DNA of 64,000 bases from Betaproteobacteria bacterium (lineage in GTDB: Bacteria > Pseudomonadota > Gammaproteobacteria > Burkholderiales > Usitatibacteraceae): positions 682,001 through 746,000 of the forward strand of contig JADKJR010000001.1 in assembly GCA_016720925.1 (NCBI GenBank), read 5' to 3'. Positions 27,013-35,422 of this stretch are shown here, in pieces. The position numbers were made by a program, and so were the translations under genes. The notes below the pieces were generated by a model. It searched no databases. It saw only the letters and a list, made by a program, of their open reading frames with translations, and had not been told where the DNA came from. Position 1 is the first letter of the stretch. Every line of letters begins with the position of its first letter.

Positions 27013-27960
27013 ATGGAGCTTTATCAGCTGCGAAGTCTTGCCGCGATTGCCGAAGCCGGGCAATTGACGCGTGCGGCTGAAAAGTTGCATGTCAGCCAGC
27101 CTGCCCTGAGCGCCCAACTCAAGGCGCTGGAGGAAGAGCTCGAACTGCAACTGTTTGACCGCACGCCGGCCGGCATGACGCTCACGGCGGCCGGTAAACG
27201 CGTGCTCGCCAGTGCGGGAAAGGTGCTTGCCGCGGCGCAGGCATTGCAAAACGAAGCACGGCGGCTCAAGGCGCAAGTCGTGGGAAAAGCGAGCATCGGC
27301 ACGCTGAGCGATCCGGATTTCATCCGCTTGGGTCAATTCATGAATACGGCTGTTGCCCGATTCCCGATGCTTGAGCTTGAGCTCCATCAGGAAGTGACCG
27401 GCGTTGCGTTTGAGCGCGTCGTCTCCGGTGATTTTGACGCAAGTTTCTACTACGGCGAGATTGGCAACCCTGATATCGCCGGCCTGCCGCTTCGGGATGT
27501 CGCCTACCGCGTCGCCGCGCCAGCGGAGTGGAAGGATCGATTGCAGAACGCTGGCTGGGCCGAGATCGCCGAGATGCCATGGATCATTCCGCCGCCGATC
27601 AGCACCCACCACAAGCTCGTTTACACGCTTTTGCGGAAGTATGACGTCGAGCCCGGCAAGGTTGTCGAGGCTGATCAGGAGGCGGTGATCAGCTCGCTGG
27701 TGGTGTCAGGTCTCGGCGTTGCATTGATGCGTGAGGATATGGCGCTCGAAAAAGTCGCCAGCGGCGAAGTCTGCCTTTGGAGTGACACGAGGCTGACCAC
27801 CACGCTTTGGTTCATTTACCGTCGCGAACGCCAGCACGACCCGTTGATCCGTGCGCTGGTGTCCGTGCAGGAAGAGCTGTGGGATTTACGCAGGGACGTA
27901 CCGGTCATTGCACGTGTGGGCGCGGGTTCGGTCGCCACGCGCAGCGGGCGCAACGCGTAA
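27013..27960 (+). CDS. LysR family transcriptional regulator
   Basis: A 315-residue regulator. The winged helix-turn-helix occupies residues 1-62 (MELYQLRSLAAIAEAGQLTRAAEKLHVSQPALSAQLKALEEELELQLFDR is the region, quoted only by its landmarks ELYQLR, SQPALS and LFDR). A linker helix and a two-lobe effector domain follow (about 90-295). ATG 27013 begins exactly where the family begins. The divergent neighbour is a 74-residue protein and a T-N11-A dyad lies between them, the usual arrangement for autoregulation plus target control. The effector is unknown. Confidence 0.9.
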   Translation: MELYQLRSLAAIAEAGQLTRAAEKLHVSQPALSAQLKALEEELELQLFDRTPAGMTLTAAGKRVLASAGKVLAAAQALQNEARRLKAQVVGKASIGTLSDPDFIRLGQFMNTAVARFPMLELELHQEVTGVAFERVVSGDFDASFYYGEIGNPDIAGLPLRDVAYRVAAPAEWKDRLQNAGWAEIAEMPWIIPPPISTHHKLVYTLLRKYDVEPGKVVEADQEAVISSLVVSGLGVALMREDMALEKVASGEVCLWSDTRLTTTLWFIYRRERQHDPLIRALVSVQEELWDLRRDVPVIARVGAGSVATRSGRNA

Positions 27961-28204
27961 TTTGCATTTTCTCGTCAGCAAGGAATAGTCTTCAGGATGG
28001 CCACCGACGGGATTTTGCCTTTTTTGGCGCAATGGCGGTAATCGAATAGATGCTGCGTATCCAGGCGAACGCCGGGTGATGGTGCCGCTCGCACATTATT
28101 CGAGTTCGGCATTGCGTTGCGCGACTTTCTATACCGATTCGTACTTAATGCCTTGCTGGCTTGGGTAGCATATTGGATTATTCCGCAAGGCTCAGGAGTG
28201 CGCG

Positions 28205-28672
28205 ATGCCAGGATTGACGCCACAACAGCAGCTGGACAGTTTTATCGATAAGTTCACGCCGGATGTCGCCTCGCAGGCGCGCGAAGCCATGGAAAAAATG
28301 CTTGCAAGATTGCCTGGCGCCAGCATGCTTGTCTATGACAATTACAATGCATTGGCGATCGGTTTCGCACCTGGCGAACGCACGTCCGAAGCCATCTTTT
28401 CATTGGCGGTGTTTCCCCGCTGGGTGACGCTGTGCTTTCTGAAGAACGGCCCCGCGTTGCCGGATCCGGCGCGTTTGTTGAAAGGCAGCGGCACCACGGC
28501 GCGGCATATTCGGCTCGATAAGCCCGCCATGCTGGACGATCCCGCGGTGAAAACATTGATGAAGGAAGCACTGCGCATGGCGGATCCGGCCATCGACAAA
28601 GCGCAACCATCGCGCCTGATGATCAAATCGGTATCGGCAAAACAGCGTCCGCGGCGACCTGTGGCGAAGTAG
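28205..28672 (+). CDS. DUF1801 domain protein
   Basis: A 155-residue cytoplasmic protein. The DUF1801 pattern is visible as LPGASMLVYDNYNALAIGF, then FPRWVTLCFLKNGPALPDP and KGSGTTARHIRL. AGGAG lies six bases before the ATG. Function of the family is not established. Its stop codon (28670-28672) directly abuts the stop of the convergent asparaginase gene at 28673, leaving no intergenic terminator. Confidence 0.85.
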   Translation: MPGLTPQQQLDSFIDKFTPDVASQAREAMEKMLARLPGASMLVYDNYNALAIGFAPGERTSEAIFSLAVFPRWVTLCFLKNGPALPDPARLLKGSGTTARHIRLDKPAMLDDPAVKTLMKEALRMADPAIDKAQPSRLMIKSVSAKQRPRRPVAK

Positions 28673-29194
28673 TCAGGCGATACGCGTGGCTTCAAACACG
28701 CCTTCAACCTTGTTCTTCTTGACCTGATCCCAGGTGAACACCCGGCCATTCATGGCGATGTAAGTGTTCGGCGTCAACGACTGTGCGGCGGCCATTGCAA
28801 AACCAAGATTGAATAGCGCATCCGAACCCTGAACCGAATAGGGAATCATGGCGCCGGTGAAGACGATTGTTTTATCGAGCCCGGCTTGTCCCACCACTTG
28901 CGCGGTTTGCGCCATCGTGTCGGTGCCATGAATGATGACGATGCATTTCTCGGGCGCATTGCGGCACGAGGTTAATACGAGTTCGCGATGTTCATCCAGC
29001 ATGTGCAGGCTGTCGATGAGCTGGTTGATTTCCAGTTCGATCGGAATCGTCACGCGCGATTGTTCCAGAATCGCAGGCAGGTGCGAGTTCCTGAAGGTGA
29101 GCTCACCCTTGATCGCGTCATAGTGCTTGTCGAAGGTTCCGCCGGTGACGATGATGCGCACGGCGAGCGAAGCATCCGGAAGATTCATTTTCAT
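28673..29194 (-). CDS. single-domain asparaginase-like protein
   Basis: About 173 residues, half the length of a classical L-asparaginase. It has the N-terminal catalytic features: IIVTGGTFDKHYD, with the nucleophile Thr in TGGTF, and IIHGTDTMAQTA. The C-terminal domain is absent, but the reading frame is complete and I recall similar short forms in Betaproteobacteria. The family hydrolyses asparagine to aspartate and ammonia; activity of a one-domain form is uncertain. The start is unclear: 29194 fits the conserved region, but 29242 and the frame up to 29377 are also open and none has a good ribosome binding site. Confidence 0.75.
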   Translation of the reverse strand: MKMNLPDASLAVRIIVTGGTFDKHYDAIKGELTFRNSHLPAILEQSRVTIPIELEINQLIDSLHMLDEHRELVLTSCRNAPEKCIVIIHGTDTMAQTAQVVGQAGLDKTIVFTGAMIPYSVQGSDALFNLGFAMAAAQSLTPNTYIAMNGRVFTWDQVKKNKVEGVFEATRIA

Positions 29195-29375
29195 GGGCGG
29201 AAAGGTGTTTTCAGAAGGAGGAGATTGGGGCGGCGCAGACATTGTAGCGTGCGGGTAAGTGGATTCAGGCAACAGGCCTGGTCCAAGATTCTTTGAATTC
29301 CAGATTTGCTTCTGTGCACGTGCTTGCTCCCATTGCTGGGATAATGGCGTACTTCCTACCAACCGCGGGACCAGC

Positions 29376-30221
29376 ATGTATCAGACGTATTTCAACGGCA
29401 ATTGGACCGAAGGCAACACGCCGCTGTTTGGCGCAATGGATCACAGCGTGTGGCTCGGCTCGTCGGTATTTGACGGTGCGCGCTCAATTCGCCGGCTGGT
29501 GCCGGATCTCCGGTTGCATCTTGAGCGGGTAATCCGCTCCGCCGAGCGGCTGGGGCTGCAATGCCCGTACACCGTCGACGAGATGATGACAATGTGCCGG
29601 GAAGGCATTAAACGATTTCCCGCTGATGCGGAGTTATACATTCGCCCGCTGGTGTTCGGCACCGAGGGCCTGCTGATTCCGGTCCCCGAGAAATCTGCGT
29701 TTGCGCTGACCCTGTTCGATGCGCCGATGCCCGCGTTTACCGGGTTTTCAGCATGCCTTTCCGTATTGCATCGTCCCGATCCGAGCGTGGCGCCGACTGA
29801 CGCCAAGGCATCCTGCCTTTATCCGAATTCAACCAGAGCCTTGCGCGAAGCGAAGCAACGCGGCTTCGACAATGCGGTCGTCTGCGACGGCGAGGGCCGT
29901 GTCGCTGAATTCGCCACCGCCAATATTTTCCTGGTCACGCCCGCGGGCAAAGCCGTCACACCGGTTGCGAATGGCACATTCCTGTCCGGCATCACGCGCG
30001 CACGTGTGATCTCACTGCTTGCCAGGGAGGGTATCGCGGTAGAAGAGCGCATTGTCATGCCAGCCGATCTCGAAACAGCCGCGGAAATTTTCAATACTGG
30101 CAACTTTGGAAAAGTGACGCCGTGCATTCGCTATGAATCGCGCGCGTTGCCAGTCGGCCCGGTCGCAACACTGGCACGCGATCGGTACATGGAGTTCGCG
30201 GCGAAGGCGTTGCTGGACTAG
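29376..30221 (+). CDS. ilvE: branched-chain amino acid aminotransferase
   Basis: A PLP class IV aminotransferase of 281 residues, slightly shorter than E. coli IlvE. It catalyses the last step of valine, leucine and isoleucine synthesis or the first of their breakdown. Features: YFNGNWTEG at the start, GSSVFDGARSIR, YIRPLVFG, and the PLP Lys in DAKASCLYPNSTRAL. The phosphate-binding region is NGTFLSGITRARV, and EIFNTGNFGKVTP near the end is family-like. The start at 29376 is chosen because the family begins there. It is divergent from the asparaginase gene. Confidence 0.88.
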   Translation: MYQTYFNGNWTEGNTPLFGAMDHSVWLGSSVFDGARSIRRLVPDLRLHLERVIRSAERLGLQCPYTVDEMMTMCREGIKRFPADAELYIRPLVFGTEGLLIPVPEKSAFALTLFDAPMPAFTGFSACLSVLHRPDPSVAPTDAKASCLYPNSTRALREAKQRGFDNAVVCDGEGRVAEFATANIFLVTPAGKAVTPVANGTFLSGITRARVISLLAREGIAVEERIVMPADLETAAEIFNTGNFGKVTPCIRYESRALPVGPVATLARDRYMEFAAKALLD

Positions 30222-30453
30222 ATTTGCGTAGATCCTTGTCACGAACTTCACGGCCGGAATCGGATTTCATCCGTGCAATCCGCGGCAAGTTTTTCATAGG
30301 TGATTCGCGATTCGCCTGTTATACTGCGCGCATCCGGCGAATTGACCAGTCCCCCTCGCCGTCGTCAGTTCTGACGTTGTAAATCTCCCTTCCGTTTGCC
30401 TCCGACTGGCGCCCACCGTGGTGACAGGCCGACTATTTTCAAAAAAGTAAATC

Positions 30454-31827
30454 ATGTCATTCGCCTCCCTCGGCCTGTCCGAGACACTCGTGCGCGCCGT
30501 CACTGAACACGGCTATACCCAACCCACTCCTATCCAGTTGCAGGCGATTCCCGCCGTGCTCGGTGGCGGTGATCTGCTCGCGGGCGCGCAGACCGGTACC
30601 GGCAAAACCGCCGGTTTTGTGTTGCCACTGCTGCAGCGCCTGTCCACTATGCAATCCAAAAAGCTCACGGGAACCAAGCCGGTCCGTGCGCTCATTCTCA
30701 CGCCAACCCGCGAACTCGCGGCACAGGTTGAAGAGAGTGTTCGTACCTACGGCAAGTACGCCAGTTTTTCTTCCGTCGTCATCTTCGGCGGCGTCGGCAT
30801 CAATCCGCAAATCGCGGCGCTGAAACGTGGCGTCGATATCGTGGTGGCCACCCCTGGCCGCCTTCTCGATCTTCACCAGCAAAGGGCGATCGATCTTTCG
30901 CACGTCGAAATCCTGGTGCTTGATGAAGCCGATCGCATGCTCGACATGGGTTTCATTCACGATATCAAGCGCGTGCTGAAACTGCTGCCGCCGAAACGCC
31001 AGAACCTGCTGTTCTCGGCGACCTTTTCCGACGAAATCAAAACGCTGGCCGACAATCTCCTTAACAATCCCGCGCTGATCGAAGTCGCGCGCCGCAATTC
31101 GACCGTCGAAGCAATCACGCAAAAAATTCATCCGGTGGATCGCGACAAGAAGCGCCAACTATTGGCGCATCTGATCAAAACGCAGAACTGGCATCAGGTG
31201 CTGGTGTTCACCCGCACCAAGCATGGCGCCAACCGTCTGGCGGAATTGCTGAACAAGGATGGTATTACCTCGCTCGCCATCCACGGCAACAAGAGCCAGG
31301 GCGCGCGCACCAAGGCGCTGGCCGAATTCAAGACCGGTGACCTGCAAGTGCTGGTCGCCACCGATATCGCCGCGCGCGGCATCGACATCGATCAATTGCC
31401 GCATGTGGTGAATTTTGATTTGCCCAATGTCCCGGAAGACTATGTGCATCGTATCGGCCGCACCGGCCGCGCGGGCGCCAGCGGCGAAGCGATTTCGCTG
31501 GTGTGCATCGACGAGGCCACTTTTCTGCACGCCATCGAGCGGCTGATCAAGCGCGAAATCCCCAGCGTCGTCATACCGGGATTTGAGCCCGATCCGCATG
31601 CCAAGCCGGAGCCGATTCAATTGCGCACCCCCGGGCATCGTCCGGGTGGACGCTCGCAATCGCGTCCGGGGCAAGGGCGCGGACAGGCGAAGACGCATGC
31701 AAAACCCGCGGGCGCCCCGTCGCAGCAAAGGCGGCAAGGCAATCCGCTCGGTACGGGCCATAACAAGCCGGTGGGTACGCGTTCGTTTGGACGAACGGGC
31801 GGCGGCGGTGCGAAGGGCGGTCATTGA
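30454..31827 (+). CDS. rhlE: DEAD-box RNA helicase RhlE
   Basis: A 457-residue ATP-dependent RNA helicase. The Q motif (YTQPTPIQLQAIP) precedes Walker A AQTGTGKT (45-52). DEAD starts at Asp157 and is followed by RMLDMGF. SATFS and HRIGRTGRAG complete the helicase core by about residue 360. The last 80 residues are a basic Arg/Gly/Gln-rich tail typical of RhlE, used for RNA contacts. A 5' region of more than 100 bases before the ATG is AT-richer than average and could carry leader control, as with other helicase genes. Palindrome copy 5 with a T7 run follows the stop and is its probable terminator. Confidence 0.94.
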   Translation: MSFASLGLSETLVRAVTEHGYTQPTPIQLQAIPAVLGGGDLLAGAQTGTGKTAGFVLPLLQRLSTMQSKKLTGTKPVRALILTPTRELAAQVEESVRTYGKYASFSSVVIFGGVGINPQIAALKRGVDIVVATPGRLLDLHQQRAIDLSHVEILVLDEADRMLDMGFIHDIKRVLKLLPPKRQNLLFSATFSDEIKTLADNLLNNPALIEVARRNSTVEAITQKIHPVDRDKKRQLLAHLIKTQNWHQVLVFTRTKHGANRLAELLNKDGITSLAIHGNKSQGARTKALAEFKTGDLQVLVATDIAARGIDIDQLPHVVNFDLPNVPEDYVHRIGRTGRAGASGEAISLVCIDEATFLHAIERLIKREIPSVVIPGFEPDPHAKPEPIQLRTPGHRPGGRSQSRPGQGRGQAKTHAKPAGAPSQQRRQGNPLGTGHNKPVGTRSFGRTGGGGAKGGH

Positions 31828-31876
31828 GTGAATACTCGCATCCAGCGATGTCGTCGCGTTGACGGGCCTATGCAGT

Positions 31877-31942
31877 AAACTCTAGCACTGGTGAGGCTTA
31901 CAGGATGAAAAGTCGCCGGAAGCCGCGCCAATGCTAGAGTTT
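31877..31942. repeat. palindromic repeat, copy 5, with T-run
   Basis: Arms of 22 bases at 31877-31898 (AAACTCTAGCACTGGTGAGG) and 31921-31942, 19 of 22 matching. CTCTAG/CTAGAG replaces the CTCAAG/CTTGAG of copy 4, a compensated change. The right arm runs into seven T (31940-31946), so on the plus strand it has the form of an intrinsic terminator for rhlE. It lies between convergent genes. Confidence 0.9.
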
Positions 31943-31973
31943 TTTTGGACTATATTCGAAGGTAAGTGCGGTG

Positions 31974-32780
31974 CTATGACGCCGTTGAATCGGTCTCATC
32001 AAGCAGCGCATCGCCCAGGCGCGTTTTCTGTTGCCAGAGAATCCATCCTGCCCAGGCGATAGAACTCAACACCACCAACGCACCCAGTTTGTGCACCAGC
32101 CACCCCAGGCTGTGTGCACGCTTCAGCAGCCCGGTTTCGCTGAGCAAATAAATCCAGTCGTGCCCACCTTCTTCGCCGGTGCGGCCACCCAGCAGCACCA
32201 GTTGCGGGTGCAGCGCGTCATAAACATACGGCGCCACATCGAGCAGGCTCACGCCGACCAGCCATAGTCCAATGGCCGCGCCGAACGGGTCGCGATTCTT
32301 GACCAGGAGTGCGCCGCACAGGATGGCCGGCATCAGCAACTGCCCAAGCGTTCCGCCGAGGATGGTCACAAATTCGCCAAACAGGCGAAAAATGACGTGC
32401 CCGGCTTCGTGAAACACCAGCAGCGGACCGTGCAGGAACGATGCGCCGATATCGCCGGTGCGATGATCCATCCAGATCAGCCGCAATCCCCATAGCGTGA
32501 ACAGCGCCATCAAGATCACACGCCCCCAGAATACCGCCGGATCGACATGCGGCGGGACGTATCGCACGACCTCGCGCAGTTGCTGAGTCAGCATCCGCAA
32601 GCGGCCGGGTTCCGTGTCGCCATTAGCTGCCGATACATCGAATGATTGGCGCGGCAACGGCACCGCAAACTTGGCGAGGATCAGGCCGCAGGCTGGGCAC
32701 GCGGCAGGCAGGGACTGATCCACCGGCAATGGCCGGTGCCGGCATTTCGGGCAAGAATCGTAATGAGTAGCGTGGGTCAT
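31974..32780 (-). CDS. zinc-ribbon M50-like membrane metalloprotease
   Basis: A 268-residue membrane protein. An N-terminal zinc ribbon uses CPKC (10-13) and CPAC (31-34). Membrane helices begin near residue 88. The HEAGH motif lies near 124-128 in LVFHEAGHVIFRLFG, the zinc-binding HExxH of M50-type peptidases, with later helices and a possible second zinc site region (LLDVAPYVYDALHPQ). The family suggests intramembrane or juxtamembrane proteolysis, but I cannot name a substrate or a close relative. It converges with rhlE over palindrome copy 5. Confidence 0.75.
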   Translation of the reverse strand: MTHATHYDSCPKCRHRPLPVDQSLPAACPACGLILAKFAVPLPRQSFDVSAANGDTEPGRLRMLTQQLREVVRYVPPHVDPAVFWGRVILMALFTLWGLRLIWMDHRTGDIGASFLHGPLLVFHEAGHVIFRLFGEFVTILGGTLGQLLMPAILCGALLVKNRDPFGAAIGLWLVGVSLLDVAPYVYDALHPQLVLLGGRTGEEGGHDWIYLLSETGLLKRAHSLGWLVHKLGALVVLSSIAWAGWILWQQKTRLGDALLDETDSTAS

Positions 32781-32978
32781 TGTGCGATGAAGGTCACGAC
32801 GATATTAACCCGAATATTTCACCGTCGCCGACGATACCAAGTCCGGCCGCATGCGAAATTTGTGCGCACGTCTTCAGGATGGTCTCGCGCGACGTCAATG
32901 GTTGACGGGTGATCTGGATATACTGCTGCATCGCGCGAACGATGTAATTTGCCGCGCCAAACAAGGGACGGAAACGCC

Positions 32979-33956
32979 ATGATTGGATTTAGGAAGATGG
33001 GCCGCGCAGGCGTATTCAGAGTGAGGACACAGCGCGCATTGAGCGTGCTGACGGTTGCCATGTGGGCGGTGGCAACAGTGCCAGGCACCGTGCACGCACA
33101 GGCGCTGGTCGCAAAACCGACGTTCTCCTATTCCGAACTGTTGGCCGCATCCAAGCCCGGTGAATGGCGCGCGCTGGATCTGGAAAATACGCTTTACATG
33201 GATCTGCCCTCGGGTCGGGTGGTGATCGAGATTTCCGCTGCTTACGCGCCGGCTCACGCCGCCAACCTTCGCGCGCTCGCACGCGAGGGTTATTTTGATG
33301 GACTGGCAATCGTTCGCTCGCAGGACAACTATGTCGCGCAATGGGCTGATCCCGACGAGAAGAATCCGCGGCCGATGAAGCAGGGCAAGCGCAGCCTGGC
33401 GCCGGAATTCACCCGCGCCATCGACGGCAAACTGGCGTTTACGCCCTTGCCGGATATCGATGGTTATGCGCCGCAAGTCGGTTTCTCAAATGGCTTTCCG
33501 GTCGGGCGCAATCCGAAGACCGGACAAACGTGGCTCGCGCATTGCTACGGCATGGTGGGCGCGGGACGCGACAATGCGGAAACCAGCGGCAGTGGCGCGG
33601 AACTGTACGCCGTCACCGGCCACGCGCCACGCCATCTGGATCGCAATATCACATTGCTGGGGCGCGTGGTGCTGGGCATGTCCTTGTTATCGACGTTGCC
33701 GCGCGGAACGGGCGCGCTTGGCTTTTCCGAAAGGGCCGAGCAGCGCGTGCCGATCAAATCGGTTCGGGTCGCGGGGGATGGGCCGGCCGGCGAACGCACG
33801 AATCTTGCAGTGATTCGGACGGATACTCCGCTGTTCACGTCGCTGGTGGAAGCGTTAAGGAATCGCGGCGGGACCTGGTACAAGGTCCCGGCGGGGCATA
33901 TCGAGTTGTGCAATGTGCCGATTGCGGTGCGGCCCGTGGCGGTTACGGCCAAGTAG
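32979..33956 (+). CDS. periplasmic cyclophilin-type peptidyl-prolyl isomerase
   Basis: A 325-residue exported protein. The signal peptide ends near VPGTVHA (about residue 42). The cyclophilin fold is seen as LPSGRVVIEISAAYAPAHAANLRALAREGYFDGLAIVRSQDNYVAQWADP, cited here by its landmarks VVIEI, YFDGL and VQWADP-like end, and HCYGMVGAGRDNAETSGSGAELY. The family speeds cis-trans isomerisation of proline bonds. Catalytic residues differ from standard cyclophilins (the usual FHRVI is LAIVRS), as in other divergent periplasmic members, so activity is not assured. ATG 32979 is chosen over 32949 because GGAAA lies just ahead. Confidence 0.8.
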   Translation: MIGFRKMGRAGVFRVRTQRALSVLTVAMWAVATVPGTVHAQALVAKPTFSYSELLAASKPGEWRALDLENTLYMDLPSGRVVIEISAAYAPAHAANLRALAREGYFDGLAIVRSQDNYVAQWADPDEKNPRPMKQGKRSLAPEFTRAIDGKLAFTPLPDIDGYAPQVGFSNGFPVGRNPKTGQTWLAHCYGMVGAGRDNAETSGSGAELYAVTGHAPRHLDRNITLLGRVVLGMSLLSTLPRGTGALGFSERAEQRVPIKSVRVAGDGPAGERTNLAVIRTDTPLFTSLVEALRNRGGTWYKVPAGHIELCNVPIAVRPVAVTAK

Positions 33957-34009
33957 AGATCAGTAAGTTAATGATCAAATTCGCAAGCCCGCGTGAGGCG
34001 TTGCGTAGC

Positions 34010-34561
34010 TTACTTTGCCATCACGCGCTTTAACGCGACCGGCTCCACCAGCACTGTCTGCTCCGCATTCCCCATCCAGATATGTCCGTCTTGCAAGGTC
34101 GCGTTGATCTGCATATTGCGATCCGCCAGAGACGCCATGGCCTGCGTTGCTTCGACCGGAATATCGAGAATATCCAGATTGGTGAGCCGTTCCAGCGCGC
34201 CCTGATTGGCGTTCCACCAGATTCCCACGCCGCGGCCGCCGTAAGCGAGCAACACCACGCGCCGCGCGCGACCGCAGGCTTTGCGTAGTTCGCGCTCGTC
34301 CGGCAGGCCGACATCGATCCAGCATTCAATATTGCCGGTGAGATCTTTTTTCCAGAGCGCGGGCTCGTCATCGGCGGACAGACCGCGCCCATACGCGAGC
34401 GTCGCATCGGCGTACATCGCGAATGCCAGCAAGCGCACCATCATGCGCTCGCTGGTTTCGGAGGGATGCCGCGCCAGGGTCAATGAATGGCTGGCATAGT
34501 AGCCGCGATCCATGTCCGACACGCTGAGCTCGACTTTGTGGACCGTCGCTTTAAGCGCCAT
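34010..34561 (-). CDS. yaeQ: YaeQ family protein
   Basis: A 183-residue cytoplasmic protein with a PD-(D/E)XK-nuclease-like fold according to family knowledge. Recognised by MALKATVHKVELSVSDMDR, then ERMMVRLLAFAMYA, GRGLSADDEPALW and WIDVGLPDERELRKAC. Molecular role is unsettled. It follows a 90-residue gene by 12 bases, so they form an operon. Around its start a 14-base direct repeat (AATAATGGCGCT twice) gives two ATGs; the upstream one opens only a seven-codon frame. Confidence 0.9.
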   Translation of the reverse strand: MALKATVHKVELSVSDMDRGYYASHSLTLARHPSETSERMMVRLLAFAMYADATLAYGRGLSADDEPALWKKDLTGNIECWIDVGLPDERELRKACGRARRVVLLAYGGRGVGIWWNANQGALERLTNLDILDIPVEATQAMASLADRNMQINATLQDGHIWMGNAEQTVLVEPVALKRVMAK

Positions 34562-34573
34562 TATTTAGCGCCA

Positions 34574-34846
34574 TTATTTTTTGGCGAGGCCCTTGGTGAG
34601 CAGTTCCGCCGTGATGTCATTCAGCGACTTTTCCTGTTTTTCGGCGAGCGCCTTGATTTGCTTGATGAGATCGCCATGCAGCTTGACGGCAAACGGAATC
34701 AAACCGAGTTCCTGATCGCGTTTCCGCTGTTCGCGCTTGTCCACCAGCGCGCCAGCGTCCTTGCCGAAACGATCCGGGATTCCATTGAGTTTCATGTTGC
34801 CGGCAAGCTTCAGGCCCTTGGCTTTTTCCAGATCGGTTTTTTTCAT
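34574..34846 (-). CDS. small ribbon-helix-helix-like protein
   Basis: A 90-residue basic protein starting MKKTDLEKAKGLKLAGNMKLNG. The C-terminal half (PFAVKLHGDLIKQIKALAEKQEKSLNDITAELL, cited by PFAVKL and SLNDIT) has the strand-helix-helix spacing of ribbon-helix-helix DNA-binding proteins, though this is a judgement by eye. It precedes yaeQ with its TAA stop overlapping an ATG (TAATG). It could be a small regulator of its operon or a conserved cytoplasmic protein. Not matched to a named family. Confidence 0.65.
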   Translation of the reverse strand: MKKTDLEKAKGLKLAGNMKLNGIPDRFGKDAGALVDKREQRKRDQELGLIPFAVKLHGDLIKQIKALAEKQEKSLNDITAELLTKGLAKK

Positions 34847-34919
34847 GATGATTCCCGTGTTGTTGATGCAGAGCATTCATTTTACGCGTGCAGCGCTGCC
34901 GGCGCGTTACCATATCGTC

Positions 34920-35408
34920 ATGGGAAGCAAAGATACTTGGGAACTTTTGAGTTTCGTCGTCACGGTGATTGGCCTGCCGGTGGCGATCGCGGTTTTTTTG
35001 TGGGAGCAACGCCGTGAGCGCAACAACGAAGAGGAAGCCGAGTACCAGTTGCTGGCGGATGCCTACAACGATTTCCTCAAGGTGGTGCTTGACAATGCGG
35101 ACCTCCATCTGCGCGGCAATGCACCGAACGCCAACCTGACCACGGAGCAGGAAGAGCGCATGCTGGTCATTTTCGACATGCTGATCTCGCTGTTCGAGCG
35201 CGCATATCTGGTCGCCTATGCGCCGAACATGTCGGGCGAGAGGGCGCGACGCTGGAACTCCTGGGACGACTACATGCGCGACTGGTGCCGGCGCGAAGAT
35301 TTTCTCAAGCGTTTGCCGACCCTGCTACGCGGGGAAGACCCGGAATTTTCGTCGTACATCCTGCGGCTCGCCGCGGAAGAAAATCCGCATCGCGCCATGA
35401 CCCGCTGA
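34920..35408 (+). CDS. membrane-anchored conserved hypothetical
   Basis: A 162-residue protein. One N-terminal membrane helix (about 8-26, LLSFVVTVIGLPVAIAVFL) is followed by a charged helix (WEQRRERNNEEEAEYQ) and a cytoplasmic helical domain containing LTTEQEERMLVIFDMLISLFERAYLVAY and WDDYMRDW. I recall conserved hypothetical proteins with the same LFDxLxSLFERAYLxY core, but no function. It is divergent from the 90-residue gene and converges with the S4 protein. Confidence 0.65.
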   Translation: MGSKDTWELLSFVVTVIGLPVAIAVFLWEQRRERNNEEEAEYQLLADAYNDFLKVVLDNADLHLRGNAPNANLTTEQEERMLVIFDMLISLFERAYLVAYAPNMSGERARRWNSWDDYMRDWCRREDFLKRLPTLLRGEDPEFSSYILRLAAEENPHRAMTR

Positions 35409-35422
35409 TCGTCGGCGACGAA

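Noticed and set aside
34574..35408. Toxin-antitoxin pair from the 90-residue and 162-residue genes
   Set aside because: The two genes are divergent, not in one operon, and the larger has a membrane anchor with no toxin signature.
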